A stretch of 64,000 bases of DNA from Janthinobacterium sp. CG3 (GCF_000344615.1 NZ_KB467824.1:909658-973657), one strand, 5' to 3'; counted from the stretch's first letter, positions 50,523-60,302 are shown. Made by a program: numbers and translations. The notes: generated by a model from the sequence alone, not told the origin.

Positions 50523-52226
50523 ATGGCAAGGCCAGAAAAAGTCCGGCTGGGGGAGATTTTGGTGCAGCAAAAGCTGCTGTCCGAAGAACAGTTGGGCCTG
50601 GCGCTGACCGAGCAGAAGCGCACCGGCCGCAAGCTCGGCCGGGTCTTCGTCGAGCACGGCTTCGTCACCGAGGAGCAAATCTCCGGCGCGCTCGCCAAGC
50701 AGTTCGACATCCCGTATATCAACCTGAAGTTCTACAACATCAACGCCGAGGTGGTGCGCCTGCTGCCGGAAACCCAGGCGCGGCGCTTCCGCGCGCTGGT
50801 GCTCGAGCAGCGCATCGACACGCTGCTGGTCGGCATGTCCGACCCCACCGACCTGTTCGCCTACGACGAGATCGCGCGCCTGGTCAAGCGCAACATCGAG
50901 CTGGCCGTGGTCAACGAGAGCGAGGTGCTGGCGGCGATCGACCGGATCTACCGGCGCACCGAGGACATCACCGAGCTGACCCGCGAGCTCGAACAGGACC
51001 TGGGCGACAGCGCCGTCGACTTCGGCGCGCTGGCCGCCAACCCGGGGCTGGAAGAGGCCCCCATCGTCAAGCTGCTGCAGTCGGTGTTCGACGACGCCAC
51101 CCAGGTGCGCGCCTCCGACATCCACATCGAGCCGCAGGAGGCGCGCCTGCAGATCCGCTTCCGCATCGACGGCGTGCTGCACCTGCAGACCGAGGCCGAC
51201 ATCAAGGTGGCCAGTTCGCTGGCGCTGCGCCTGAAACTGATGTCGGACCTCGACATCTCGGAAAAGCGCCTGCCGCAGGACGGCCGCTTCGCCATCCGCG
51301 TCAAGAACCAGCGCGTCGACGTGCGTATCTCGACCATGCCGACGCAGTACGGCGAGTCGGTGGTGATGCGGCTGCTGAACCAGGGCGGCACCACGCTGCG
51401 CCTGGACGCCATCGGCATGCCGGCGGCGCTGGTGACGCGCTTTCGCGCCATCGTCCAGCGCCCCAACGGCCTGGTGCTGGTGACCGGCCCGACCGGCAGC
51501 GGCAAGACCACCACGCTGTATTGCGCGCTGGCCGAGTTGAACTCGGTGGAGAAAAAACTCATCACCGTCGAGGACCCGGTCGAGTACCGCCTGGCCGGCA
51601 TCAACCAGGTGCAGGTCAACGACAAGATCGAGCTCGACTTCGCGCGCGTGCTGCGCTCGGCGCTGCGGCAGGACCCCGACATCGTGCTGGTGGGCGAGAT
51701 GCGCGACCAGGAAACCGCGCAGATCGGCCTGCGCGCGGCCATGACGGGCCATTTGGTGCTGTCGACGCTGCACACCAACGACGCCCGCAGCACGCCGCTG
51801 CGGCTGATGGACATGGGCGTGCCGCGCTACATGGTCGGCAGCGCGCTGCAGGCGGTGCTGGCGCAGCGCCTGGTGCGGGTGATCTGCGAAAGCTGCAGCG
51901 AGCCGCACCCGCTGGCGCCGACCGAGCGCGAATGGCTGCGCCAGGAGCTGGGCGCGCTGGTCGACCAGCACCACTACTTCCACGGCAAGGGCTGCTCGCA
52001 CTGCAACGGCATGGGCTACCGCGGCCGCACCGGCGTCTACGAGCTGCTGGAGATGACGCAGGCGGTGGCCGACGCCGCCAACGACCCCGACCCGGCGCAC
52101 TTCCTGAAGGTGGCGTCGGCGCAGATGGCCGGCGAGACGCTGCGCCGGCACGCCGTGCACCTGGTGGTGCAGGGCCGCACGACGGTGGCCGAGGCGATGC
52201 GCATCAGTAACCAGATCGAGGAGTGA
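50523..52226 (+). CDS. mshE: MshE-type pilus assembly ATPase (plus cluster)
   Basis: 567 residues from the ATG at 50523 with GAGGAG upstream. The N-terminal MshEN module is well conserved (VRLGEILVQQKLLSEEQLGLALTEQ and KLGRVFVEHGFVTEEQISGALAKQ), including Arg8 and Gln31, so c-di-GMP binding is likely. Walker A GPTGSGKTT is at 322-330, the Asp box at TVEDPVEYR, Walker B-like IVLVGEMRD at 388-396, the His box at STLHTNDA, and paired cysteines CESC and CSHC form the zinc site. It is a full second motor for the pilus, paralogous to the minus-strand MshE. The GspF-like gene follows 1 nt after its stop. Confidence 0.94.
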   Translation: MARPEKVRLGEILVQQKLLSEEQLGLALTEQKRTGRKLGRVFVEHGFVTEEQISGALAKQFDIPYINLKFYNINAEVVRLLPETQARRFRALVLEQRIDTLLVGMSDPTDLFAYDEIARLVKRNIELAVVNESEVLAAIDRIYRRTEDITELTRELEQDLGDSAVDFGALAANPGLEEAPIVKLLQSVFDDATQVRASDIHIEPQEARLQIRFRIDGVLHLQTEADIKVASSLALRLKLMSDLDISEKRLPQDGRFAIRVKNQRVDVRISTMPTQYGESVVMRLLNQGGTTLRLDAIGMPAALVTRFRAIVQRPNGLVLVTGPTGSGKTTTLYCALAELNSVEKKLITVEDPVEYRLAGINQVQVNDKIELDFARVLRSALRQDPDIVLVGEMRDQETAQIGLRAAMTGHLVLSTLHTNDARSTPLRLMDMGVPRYMVGSALQAVLAQRLVRVICESCSEPHPLAPTEREWLRQELGALVDQHHYFHGKGCSHCNGMGYRGRTGVYELLEMTQAVADAANDPDPAHFLKVASAQMAGETLRRHAVHLVVQGRTTVAEAMRISNQIEE

Positions 52227-52227
52227 C

Positions 52228-53463
52228 GTGCCTTTTTTCGCCTACACAGCCCGCAACGGCGCCGGCGAGTTGATCCGCGGGGTGCTGGAGGGCGCCGACA
52301 GCGGCGTCGTGGCCGACCAGTTGTTCGCCACCGGCGCCACGCCGGTCGAGATCGCGCAGACCAGCAAGGCCGTCAGCGCGGCCGGCGCCGACCAGGGCCT
52401 GTGGCAGCGCCTGACCGAGAAAAAGGTCAACTCGATGGACGTGCAACTGTTCAGCCGCCAGCTCTACACGCTGCTCAAGTCGGGCGTGCCGATCATGCGC
52501 GGCCTGGCCGGCTTGCAGGAGTCGGCCATCAGCAAGGCCTTCGGGCGCGTCATCAAGGACTTGCGCGAGTCGCTCGACGCCGGGCGCGAGCTGTCGGCGG
52601 CGATGCGCCGCCACCCCGAGGTGTTTTCCAATTTCTACCTGTCGATGGTGCGCGTGGGCGAGATGACCGGCCGCCTTGAAGAGGTCTTCCTGCGCCTGTT
52701 CGACCACCTCGAATTCGACCGCGACATGCGCGCCCGCGTCAAGAGCGCGACCCGCTACCCGGTCTTCGTGGTGGCCGCGATGCTGATCGCGATGGTGGTG
52801 GTGAACGTCTTCGTGATCCCGCAGTTCGTCAAGGTGTTCGCCAGCTTCAACGCCGAGCTGCCCTTGATGACGCGGGTGCTGATCGGCAGCTCGAACTTCA
52901 TGGTCAATTACTGGCTGCTGCTGCTGCTGCTGACGGGCGCCGCCGTGCTGGGCGTGCGCGCCTGGCTGGGCACGACGGCCGGCCGCTACGCCTGGGACCG
53001 GCACAAGCTGCGCGTGCCGATCGCCGGCAAGATCATCCTGAAGGGCACGATGGCGCGCTTCGCCCGCAGCTTCTCGCTGTCGAGCCGCAGCGGCGTGCCG
53101 ATCGTGCAGGCGCTGACGGTGGTGTCGCAGACCGTCGACAACGCCTATCTGTGCGCCCGCGTCGAGCAGATGCGCGACGGCGTCGAGCGCGGCGAAAGCA
53201 TCCTGCGCACCTCGGTGGCGGCCGGCGTGTTCACGCCGGTGGTGCTGCAGATGATCGCCGTCGGCGAGGAGTCCGGCTCGCTCGACGAGCTGATGGATGA
53301 AATCGCCCAGATGTACGAGCGCGAGGTCGACTATGAATTGAAGACCCTGTCGGCGCAGATCGAGCCGATCCTGATCACCTTCCTGGGCCTGATGGTGCTG
53401 GTGCTGGCGTTGGGGATTTTCCTGCCGGTCTGGGACCTGGGCAAAGTGGCGCTGCGCAAATGA
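52228..53463 (+). CDS. mshG: MshG/GspF platform protein (plus cluster)
   Basis: 411 residues from a GTG one base after the ATPase stop. Two T2SSF repeats are visible: FSRQLYTLLKSGVPIMRGLAGLQES...GEMTGRLEEVFLRLFDHLEF, and FARSFSLSSRSGVPIVQALTVVSQTVDN...GEESGSLDELMDEIAQMYEREV. Three TM segments (~175-200, ~222-248, ~378-400) follow the PilC/GspF pattern. It differs substantially from the minus-strand MshG, so the two clusters are old duplicates rather than a recent copy. Confidence 0.93.
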   Translation: MPFFAYTARNGAGELIRGVLEGADSGVVADQLFATGATPVEIAQTSKAVSAAGADQGLWQRLTEKKVNSMDVQLFSRQLYTLLKSGVPIMRGLAGLQESAISKAFGRVIKDLRESLDAGRELSAAMRRHPEVFSNFYLSMVRVGEMTGRLEEVFLRLFDHLEFDRDMRARVKSATRYPVFVVAAMLIAMVVVNVFVIPQFVKVFASFNAELPLMTRVLIGSSNFMVNYWLLLLLLTGAAVLGVRAWLGTTAGRYAWDRHKLRVPIAGKIILKGTMARFARSFSLSSRSGVPIVQALTVVSQTVDNAYLCARVEQMRDGVERGESILRTSVAAGVFTPVVLQMIAVGEESGSLDELMDEIAQMYEREVDYELKTLSAQIEPILITFLGLMVLVLALGIFLPVWDLGKVALRK

Positions 53464-53984
53464 GCCGCCGGCCATTGTTGTGCTGGAACAACAGCCGGCG
53501 CGGCGCGCAACGCGGCATCGGTTTGTTCGAAAGCGCGGTGGCGGCGATCGTCGTCGGCGTGCTCGGCGCGGTGCTGCTGACGCGGCTGGCGTACTACCAG
53601 GAGCAGGCCGAGCTGGCCGCCGTGGCGCGCACGGCGAACCTGCTGCGGGCCGCGCTGGCGCTGAAGCTGGCGCACCTTTACGCCGGCAACCGGCAGGCCG
53701 AAATGCCGGCGCTGGCGCGGCAAAACCCGATGGAATGGCTGGCCGCGAGGCCGGCCAACTACGCCGGCGAATACGCCGCGCCGGCCAGCGGCGAGGTGGC
53801 CGCCGGCCAGTGGTACTTCGACCGCGGCGCCGGCAAGCTGGTGTATTTGTTGGCCGAGGGAAAAATTTTTAGCGGATCCCAGCCAAAGGCCTTGCAATTC
53901 AAGGTAAGCTTATCCGGCCCGGCCCAGAACCTGCCTGTGCAATCCAAGGGGATGAGTATTGTTTTGAATCAAGTTTATGAATAA
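53460..53984 (+). CDS. Atypical prepilin-like protein (MshB/MshF position)
   Basis: 174 residues; ATG overlaps the MshG stop (ATGA). The N-terminus QRGIGLFESAVAAIVVGVLGAVLLTRLAYY is a pilin-like helix with Glu at +5 but without the usual FTL, so processing by the prepilin peptidase is likely. A globular part with EYAAPASGEVAAGQWYFDRGAGKLVYLL follows. Sits between mshG and the MshA-like pilin, where mshF/mshB occur in Vibrio. I cannot decide between these names. Confidence 0.72.
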   Translation: MSRRPLLCWNNSRRGAQRGIGLFESAVAAIVVGVLGAVLLTRLAYYQEQAELAAVARTANLLRAALALKLAHLYAGNRQAEMPALARQNPMEWLAARPANYAGEYAAPASGEVAAGQWYFDRGAGKLVYLLAEGKIFSGSQPKALQFKVSLSGPAQNLPVQSKGMSIVLNQVYE

Positions 53985-54054
53985 CTTGTCGTTATATATG
54001 GCATGGTAGATTTTCCGCCGTGCGGATGGATTGTTAAATGATTTGGAGACGAGT

Positions 54055-54528
54055 ATGAACAGGCAGTCAATGAAAGGTTTTTCCGGCAAGGCGCAAGCGG
54101 GCTTCACGCTGATCGAATTGATCGTCGTGATCGTCATCCTGGGGATTTTGGCGGCGACCGCCCTGCCGCGTTTCGCCGATCTGAGCGGCGACGCCCGCCT
54201 GGCCAAGGTCCAGGCCGCGCGCGCGGCGATCCAAAGCGGCGCGGCGCTGGCCCATTCGACCTGGCTGGCGCGGGGCGGCGCGGCCAACACCCCCGTGACG
54301 ATGGAAGGGCAGAGCATAGGCATGACGACCCTGGGCTGGCCGACCGCGGCGGGCATCGTCGTCGCCGCCGGCGGCCTTGCCGATTACTCCATCGCCGGCG
54401 CGGTGGTGTCCGCCGACGCCGAGCATCTGGCCTGCTCGGTCACCTACGTCGAGGCGTCGGGCACGACCACGCTGCAAGGGACGGCGACCAACTGTTCGGC
54501 CGCCAACCCCGCCGCTCCCGCCCCGTAA
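54055..54528 (+). CDS. mshA: MshA-like major pilin
   Basis: 157 residues from the ATG at 54055, with GGAG 6 bases upstream. Leader KAQAGFTLIELIVVIVILGILAATALPRFADLSGDARLAKVQAARAAI is a model type IVa prepilin: Gly -1, Phe +1, Glu +5, then the ATALPRF kink typical of MshA. Two cysteines (LACSV and TNCSA) near the C-terminus can form the D-loop disulfide. The ~70-bp gap before it may contain a separate promoter, which is common for the major subunit. Confidence 0.87.
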   Translation: MNRQSMKGFSGKAQAGFTLIELIVVIVILGILAATALPRFADLSGDARLAKVQAARAAIQSGAALAHSTWLARGGAANTPVTMEGQSIGMTTLGWPTAAGIVVAAGGLADYSIAGAVVSADAEHLACSVTYVEASGTTTLQGTATNCSAANPAAPAP

Positions 54529-54650
54529 GCGGCGGCGATTGTCGGGTATCGACGCGCGGCCGCGCCGGCGCGCCGCCTGCGACGGCGTTGCCGCTGGCGT
54601 CGGCCGCCGACGCGTTGCGCCCTTGCTTCGCTATGCAGAGTTCTATCGCC

Positions 54651-55217
54651 ATGAAGATGCGCAACCATGCGCGCGCGGCCGGCCTCGGCCAGCGCGGCTT
54701 TACCCTCGTCGAACTGGTCGCGGTGATCCTTGTCACCGGCATCCTGGCGACGCTGGCCATGCCGCGCTTTTTCGAGCGCCAGGCCTTCGACGCGCGCAAC
54801 TTCGCCGAACAAAGCCAGTCCATGCTGCGCTACGCGCAGAAAGTGGCGATCGCGCAGAACCGGCGCGTGTTCGTGCGCCTTAACGGCAGCGGCGTGGCGC
54901 TGTGTTTCGACGCCGCCTGCACCGCCGCCGCCCGCGTGGTGCCGCCGTCGGGCGGCAACAGCGGCGCCGCCGCCACCGTCGCTCAATGCGCCGGCGACGC
55001 GCGCTGGCACTGCGAGGGCGCGCCCTCCGGCGTCAGCTATACGAAGGCGCCGGCCATCTCCTCCTTCTACTTCAGCGCCCTCGGCAAGCCCTTCGCGGCG
55101 CTCGACGCCGACGGCGCCCGGGTCTCGACTTTCGCCACGCTGGTCATGACGGTGCGCGGCGGCGCCGCCGACGTCCATCCGATTACCGTCGAGGCGGAGA
55201 CCGGCTATGTCCATTAA
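54651..55217 (+). CDS. mshC: MshC-like minor pilin
   Basis: 188 residues from the ATG at 54651; the ribosome binding site is weak and ATG 54633 or 54657 could also be used. Prepilin leader GLGQRGFTLVELVAVILVTGILATLAMPRFFERQAFDARNFAEQSQSMLRYAQKVAIAQNR, the typical start of MshC/GspH-type minor pilins. Cysteines in LCFDAACTAA and QCAGDARWHCEG suggest disulfides. It overlaps the MshD start by 11 nt. Confidence 0.83.
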   Translation: MKMRNHARAAGLGQRGFTLVELVAVILVTGILATLAMPRFFERQAFDARNFAEQSQSMLRYAQKVAIAQNRRVFVRLNGSGVALCFDAACTAAARVVPPSGGNSGAAATVAQCAGDARWHCEGAPSGVSYTKAPAISSFYFSALGKPFAALDADGARVSTFATLVMTVRGGAADVHPITVEAETGYVH

Positions 55218-55806
55218 GCGCCGCCAGGGCGGCCTGAGCCTGGTTGAACTCATCATGTTCATGGTCATCGTCGGCATCGCCGTGCTCGGCTTGGTGCAGG
55301 TGATGAACCTGACGGTGCGCGCCAGCGCCGACCCGCTGGCGCGCAAGCAGGCGCTGCTGATCGCCGAGTCGCTGCTGGAGGAGGTGCAACTGGCCCATTT
55401 CACCTTTTGCGACCCGAACGACGCCAACGCCGAGACCGCCACCGCCGCCGTGGTCGGCGCCGCCGGCTGCGCCGCGACCGTCGAAACGGTCGGCCGGCTG
55501 GCCGGCGAAAGCCGGCCGTTCGACAACGTCAACGATTACGTCGGCCAGTTCGGCGCGGCCGAGGCGGCCTTCAACAACGCCGCCGGCGCCCTGGCCGACG
55601 TCAACCTGGCGGCGCTGCCCGTGACCGGCTATACCGCGACGCTGCGCATCGCGCCCGAGAACCTCGGGCCGGCCGCGGCGCCCATCGTTTCGAGCGCGGC
55701 GCCGGCGACGATGGACGTGCTGCGCATCACCGTCACGGTCAACGTCGGCAACGAAAGCGTCGTACTCGACGGCTACCGCACGCGCTACGCGCCGAGGTCG
55801 ATATGA
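55207..55806 (+). CDS. mshD: MshD-like minor pilin
   Basis: 199 residues. Leader RQGGLSLVELIMFMVIVGIAVLGLVQVMNLTVRASADPLARKQALLIAESLLEEVQLAHFTFCDPNDAN matches MshD/PilV-type minor pilins (GLSLVEL...I.GIA..G, then ADP..RKQAL.IAESLLEEV). Two cysteines lie at FCDP and GCAA. It overlaps both neighbours, consistent with a tight operon. Confidence 0.86.
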   Translation: MSIKRRQGGLSLVELIMFMVIVGIAVLGLVQVMNLTVRASADPLARKQALLIAESLLEEVQLAHFTFCDPNDANAETATAAVVGAAGCAATVETVGRLAGESRPFDNVNDYVGQFGAAEAAFNNAAGALADVNLAALPVTGYTATLRIAPENLGPAAAPIVSSAAPATMDVLRITVTVNVGNESVVLDGYRTRYAPRSI

Positions 55807-56681
55807 ACGGCGCCAAGGAACGCGGCCAACGCGGCCGACGCGGCGGGCAGGCGGGCTTCACCCTGGTCGAGGCGGTGATGGTGATCGTCATCGTCGGCAT
55901 CATCGGCGGCATCGTCGCGGTGTTCATCCGCGTCCCGGTGCAGGCCTACACCGACTTGGCGGCGCGCGCCGAGCTGGGCGACATCGCCGACACGGCGGTG
56001 CGCCGCGTCGGGCGCGACGTGCGCCTGGCGCTGCCCAACAGCGTGGTGGCGTCGGGCGACGGCCGGACGATGAGCTTCCTGCTGACCAAGACCGGCGGGC
56101 GCTACCAGGCCGTCGAGGACGCGCTGGCGGGCGGTACGCCGCTCGACTTCGAGAACGCCGCGGTACTCGACTTCAACGTGCTGGGCGCCATGCCGGCCGG
56201 CCAGCAAGCCATCGTGCCCGGCGACTTCATCGTCGTCTACAACCTGGGCCCGGGCTACGAGCCGGCCAACGCCAATCCGGCCGGCGGCGCCCCCGCCAGC
56301 CTCAACGTCGCCGCCGTGGCCGCGGTGGCCGGCAACGTCATCACGATGGCGGCGAACCCCTTCGCCAGCGCGAACCCGGTCATGAGTTCGCCGACCAGTC
56401 GCTTCCAGGTCGTCACCGGCACCGTCACCTACGTGTGCGACACCGTCAACCGGACGCTGACGCGCTTTTGGGCCGACCGCCAGCTTGCCGCGGCCGGCAC
56501 GCTGCCGCCGCCCGGCGTGGGCGCGCTGCTGGCCGAGAACGTCAGCGCTTGCGCGTTCAACTACGTGTTGCCGGCCAACACCCGCAGCGGGCTGGTGGCG
56601 ATCAGCCTGACGCTGCAGCGGCCCGGCAACGCCGAGTTCATCAAGCTGTTCCACCAGGTTCACGTGGACAACACGCCATGA
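55803..56681 (+). CDS. mshO: MshO-like minor pilin
   Basis: 292 residues; ATGA overlap with mshD. Leader GGQAGFTLVEAVMVIVIVGIIGGIVAVFIRVPVQAYTDLAARAELGDIADTAVRRVGRDVRLALPNSV is the MshO/PilW-type signature (RRVGRDVRLALPNSV is characteristic). The globular part ends with CAFNYVLPANTRSGLVAISLTLQRPGNAEFIKLFHQVHVDNTP. Probably part of the pilus tip or initiation complex. Confidence 0.87.
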   Translation: MNGAKERGQRGRRGGQAGFTLVEAVMVIVIVGIIGGIVAVFIRVPVQAYTDLAARAELGDIADTAVRRVGRDVRLALPNSVVASGDGRTMSFLLTKTGGRYQAVEDALAGGTPLDFENAAVLDFNVLGAMPAGQQAIVPGDFIVVYNLGPGYEPANANPAGGAPASLNVAAVAAVAGNVITMAANPFASANPVMSSPTSRFQVVTGTVTYVCDTVNRTLTRFWADRQLAAAGTLPPPGVGALLAENVSACAFNYVLPANTRSGLVAISLTLQRPGNAEFIKLFHQVHVDNTP

Positions 56682-57163
56682 CGCGCCCGCTGGCGCAAGC
56701 CGCGCGCGCCCGCGGCGCCGCCTCGCCGCCGGGCCGGCGCAGCGCCGGCCTGGGCCTGGTGACGGCGATTTTCCTGCTGGTGGTGCTGTCCGGCATGGGC
56801 GTGGCGATGATGACCTTGAGCACCACCCAGAACGCCAGCGTGGCGCTGGACGCGCAGGGCGCGCGCGCCTACCAGGCCGCCCGCGCCGGTATTGAATTCG
56901 GCGTGTACCAGGCGCTGCGCGCGGGAAATTGTCCCGGCAACGCCGCCCCGCAAAGCTTCGCGCTGCCGACCGGCACCAGCCTGAGTGCCTTCAGCGTGAC
57001 GGTACGCTGCAACGCGCTCACCACCGGCGCCGGCGCCGGCGCCGGCGCCGTGACGGTGCGCCAGGTCACGGCGACCGCCTGCAACCGCCCGGCGGCCGGC
57101 CAGTGTCCCAACCCCAGCAACGACCCCGACTATGTCCAGCGCGTCCTCAATGTCCAGTTTTAG
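56678..57163 (+). CDS. mshP: MshP-like pilus biogenesis protein
   Basis: 161 residues; ATGA overlap with mshO. GLGLVTAIFLLVVLSGMGVAMMTLSTTQNASVALDAQGARAYQAARAGIEFGVYQAL is the MshP/PilX pattern: a hydrophobic N-terminal helix without Glu5, then QGARAYQAARAGIE. A (GGCGCC)n hexanucleotide run at ~57024-57050 encodes Gly-Ala repeats. Cysteines near the end (TACNR, QCPNP) may pair. Its stop lies 31 bases inside the next gene if that starts at 57132. Confidence 0.84.
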   Translation: MTRPLAQAARARGAASPPGRRSAGLGLVTAIFLLVVLSGMGVAMMTLSTTQNASVALDAQGARAYQAARAGIEFGVYQALRAGNCPGNAAPQSFALPTGTSLSAFSVTVRCNALTTGAGAGAGAVTVRQVTATACNRPAAGQCPNPSNDPDYVQRVLNVQF

Positions 57164-60100
57164 ACCACCGCGCCGGCGCGCCGCGGCCGCGTTGCTGCTG
57201 GCGGCGGCCCTGGCCTGCGCCGCCGCGCGCGCCGCCGACACCCCGATCACGCTGTTTAAAAGCTTCGCCGGCAACGTCAACTTCACCGGCGCGCAAAAAA
57301 CCCTGCGCACCAAATCGAACGCCAGCGGCCCTTGCGACGTAACGACGTCGGCGACGCTGACGCTGAACGGCATTCCGACCGGCGCGGTGGTGCTGAACGC
57401 CCAGTTGTACTGGGCCGGTTCGGGCAGCACGCCGGACTACTCGGTGCTGCTCGACGGCGTCGCCGTGGCGGCGCCGGGCAACCGCCAGTTTTCCTCGGCG
57501 ACGGTGGGTTACGACTATTTCAGCGGCGCCGCCGACGTCACCAGCCAGGTCAATGCGAAAAAAAACAACACCTATCTGCTGTCCGGGCTGAGCTTTAACA
57601 ACGGCGCGCCGCATTGCGCGGTCGAGGGCGTGCTGGGCGGCTTCCAGCTGCTGGTGATCTATTCGAAGGCCGGCGAAACCTTCCGCGTGCTCAACCTGTA
57701 CGAGGGCTTCCAGTACATCCGCAACTCGTCGCTGTCGCTGAACCTGAGCAATTTCCAGATTCCCAATCCGCTCGGCAGCGCCACCGGGCGGGTCGGCCAC
57801 ATCACCTGGGAGGGCGACACCACGCTGTCGGGAGGCGGCGAGGATTTGCGCTACAACGGCGTCGGCCAGGTCGACGCGAGCAACGTTTCCGGCAACCAGT
57901 TCAACTCGGCCAGCAACATCAACGCCGACGCCGCCTCCTACGGCATCGACTTCGACGCCTACACCGTGCAGTCGCCGGTGATCCTGTCCGGCCAGACCAG
58001 CGCCAGCACCGCCTACAGCTCGGGCGCCGACCTGGTGCTGCTGAACGCCGAGATCATCGCCGCGCCGAACGTGCCGGCCACCGACCGCTCGATCGCGATG
58101 GTGCTCGACGGCCCGCTGGCGCAATCGAAAACCAGCAAGTACACCATTACGCTGGGCAATAACGGGCCGCTCAGCGAAAGCGGCCCGATCACCGTCACCG
58201 ACACGCTGCCGGCCGCCTTCATCGTCGGCGGCGCCGGCGGCAGCGGCTGGAGCTGCACGGTGGCCGGGCAACTGGTTTCCTGCAGCAACCCCGGCCCGCT
58301 GGCGGTCGGCGCCACGCTGGCGCCGCTGGTGGTGACGGTGACGGCGGCGGCCAACGCCAGCGGCTCGATCACCAACAGCGCCAGCGTCGGCGGCGCGCTG
58401 TTCGATTATTACGACGGCAACAACACCGCCAGCGTCAGCGCCATCGTCGGCGCCGCCCAGTTCGTGCCGGCGTATATGCTGACCGACGCGCTGTGCGTGC
58501 ACAACGTGCCGTTCGGCAACGCGGGCCAGCCGTGCAAGCCGGTCACGCTGACCTCCTCGATCGCCAACGTCGACATCGCCGGCCTGTACATCACCTATGT
58601 CAGCGCGGGCGTGCCGACCGCGCTCGGCAGCGGCGCGACCAACGTGCCAATGCGCTTCGCGCTGTCCTGCCACGACCCGGTTGCCAACGCCGGCAAGCAG
58701 GCCAGTTTCACCAGCGTCGGCACGGCCAGCAACAAAATGCCCCTGTGCGTGGGCGCCGGCGCCATGCCCGGACCCACCAGCGGCGCCTGGTCGGCGGCCG
58801 TCAACGTCAGCTTCCCCGGCAATTCGCCGACGGTCGGCACGGCGACGACGTCGGGCGGCACGACCACCATCACCGGACTCAACAACAAGCTGCTGTATCC
58901 CGACGTCGGCCGCATCGAAATGTACATGAGCGACGCCGGCAACCGCCTCGGCAGCACCGGCGCCTTCGTCTCCAAGCCGCAGACCTTCCTGTTGACGGCC
59001 AGCACGCTGGGGCTGGGCGCCAACCAGGCCACCACCCCGGCGCTGGCCAGCAACCCGGCCTTCGTTGCCGCCGGCGCCGCCTTCAAACTGGGCTGGAGCG
59101 CGATGACGGGCGGCGTCACGCCGGTGCTGGCCAGCAGCTTCGGCCGCGAGCAAATCCCGGCCAGGATCAAGCTCAAGGTCGAGGCCGCGACCGACGCGGC
59201 CGGCGCGCCGCTGGCCGGCATGGTCAACCTGCCGAACCTGAGCGGGGTGTTTGGCGCGGTCAGCGGCGGCGCCGCCGAGGGCAGCGGCTTCTCCTTCGGC
59301 GACGTCGGCGTCATCAAGCTGACGGCGCAGTTGGAAAGCGCCGACTACCTCGGCGCCGGCAACGTCAGCGGCGCCCCGCTCAACGTCGGACGCTTCGTCG
59401 CCGACCACTTCGAAACCCAGGCCAGCGGGCCGCTGCCCTGCGCCAGCACCGGCATGGTGTGCCCGGCCGGCGCGCCGACGATGGTGTATTCGCGCCAGGA
59501 ATTCGAGCTGCAGGTGACGGCGGTCAACGCGGCCGGCGCCACGCTGTTGAATTACAGCGGCCCGTTCGCCCGCGCCGCCACGCTGACGGCGTGGAACGGC
59601 GCCGGCAGCGGCGCCACCACGCAAAATCCGCCGGCCACGCCGGCCGGCGCGCTGCTGGCGCCGGCCACGCTGGCGGCCGCCAGCTTCGGCGCCGACCCGC
59701 TGCTGGGGCCGGGCGTGGCCAAGCTGAAGGCGAGCTACGCGTTTGCGCGCGCCTTCGACGGCGCCGCGCCGCACGCGACCGGCCTGGCGGCGCCGACGCC
59801 GGTCTACCTGCGCGCCGCCGAAAGCGCCGGCGGCGACGGCGCGACCTCGTCGCGCGGCGCCGCCAGCAAGGAGGGCGGCGTGACGGTGGCCAGCGGCCGC
59901 CTGAATCTGGGCAACGCCTACGGTTCGGAATTGAGCCCGCTGCGCATTGCGCTGCGGGCCGAGTATTTCACCGGCTACGCGGCCAACCAGGGCTGGCGTC
60001 TGCATGACGGCGACGGCGGCGCCAAGGCCAGCGCGGTGACCGCGGCCGGGGCCGTGTTTGGCAACTGTTCCAAGTTTTTGTCCGTCGCCGGCGCCTGCAA

Positions 60101-60302
60101 GGTCGGCGCGCTGGCGGCCGCCGCGGCGCCGGCGACGCTGCCGATGGCGGCCGGGCTCGCCACACTGCAACTGCGCGCGCCCGGCGTGGGCGGCGGCGCC
60201 GAGTTGCGCATGGGCGATCCGCTCTGGCTGCCCAGCACGGTCGCGCGGCTGGTGTTCGGCCAATACCGCAGCCCGCTGATTTACCTGCGCGAACTGCATT
60301 GA
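57132..60302 (+). CDS. mshQ: MshQ-like large exported protein
   Basis: 1056 residues from the ATG at 57132 (M7 at 57150 is an alternative). Basic start and hydrophobic core (RRRAAAALLLAAALACAAARAA) form a Sec signal. The N-terminal half is a beta-rich adhesin-like region (AQLYWAGSGSTPDYSVLLDGVAV, GGFQLLVIYSKAGETFRVLNLYEGFQYI), then a DUF11-type repeat (LDGPLAQSKTSKYTITLGNNGPLSESGPITVTDTLPAAF, ~330-430). The C-terminal third carries the MshQ/DUF6701 pattern (VGRFVADHFETQ, RQEFELQVTAVNA, GSELSPLRIALRAEYF, GQYRSPLIYLRELH). It is the last gene of the MSHA pilin block and is thought to be a tip adhesin or surface protein; that role is inferred. Confidence 0.88.
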   Translation: MSSASSMSSFRPPRRRAAAALLLAAALACAAARAADTPITLFKSFAGNVNFTGAQKTLRTKSNASGPCDVTTSATLTLNGIPTGAVVLNAQLYWAGSGSTPDYSVLLDGVAVAAPGNRQFSSATVGYDYFSGAADVTSQVNAKKNNTYLLSGLSFNNGAPHCAVEGVLGGFQLLVIYSKAGETFRVLNLYEGFQYIRNSSLSLNLSNFQIPNPLGSATGRVGHITWEGDTTLSGGGEDLRYNGVGQVDASNVSGNQFNSASNINADAASYGIDFDAYTVQSPVILSGQTSASTAYSSGADLVLLNAEIIAAPNVPATDRSIAMVLDGPLAQSKTSKYTITLGNNGPLSESGPITVTDTLPAAFIVGGAGGSGWSCTVAGQLVSCSNPGPLAVGATLAPLVVTVTAAANASGSITNSASVGGALFDYYDGNNTASVSAIVGAAQFVPAYMLTDALCVHNVPFGNAGQPCKPVTLTSSIANVDIAGLYITYVSAGVPTALGSGATNVPMRFALSCHDPVANAGKQASFTSVGTASNKMPLCVGAGAMPGPTSGAWSAAVNVSFPGNSPTVGTATTSGGTTTITGLNNKLLYPDVGRIEMYMSDAGNRLGSTGAFVSKPQTFLLTASTLGLGANQATTPALASNPAFVAAGAAFKLGWSAMTGGVTPVLASSFGREQIPARIKLKVEAATDAAGAPLAGMVNLPNLSGVFGAVSGGAAEGSGFSFGDVGVIKLTAQLESADYLGAGNVSGAPLNVGRFVADHFETQASGPLPCASTGMVCPAGAPTMVYSRQEFELQVTAVNAAGATLLNYSGPFARAATLTAWNGAGSGATTQNPPATPAGALLAPATLAAASFGADPLLGPGVAKLKASYAFARAFDGAAPHATGLAAPTPVYLRAAESAGGDGATSSRGAASKEGGVTVASGRLNLGNAYGSELSPLRIALRAEYFTGYAANQGWRLHDGDGGAKASAVTAAGAVFGNCSKFLSVAGACKVGALAAAAAPATLPMAAGLATLQLRAPGVGGGAELRMGDPLWLPSTVARLVFGQYRSPLIYLRELH

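Noticed and set aside
57024..57050. GGCGCC hexanucleotide repeat in mshP
   Set aside because: Short Gly-Ala runs of this kind occur in many genes here (for example near 39180 and 48590); it reflects composition more than a special repeat.
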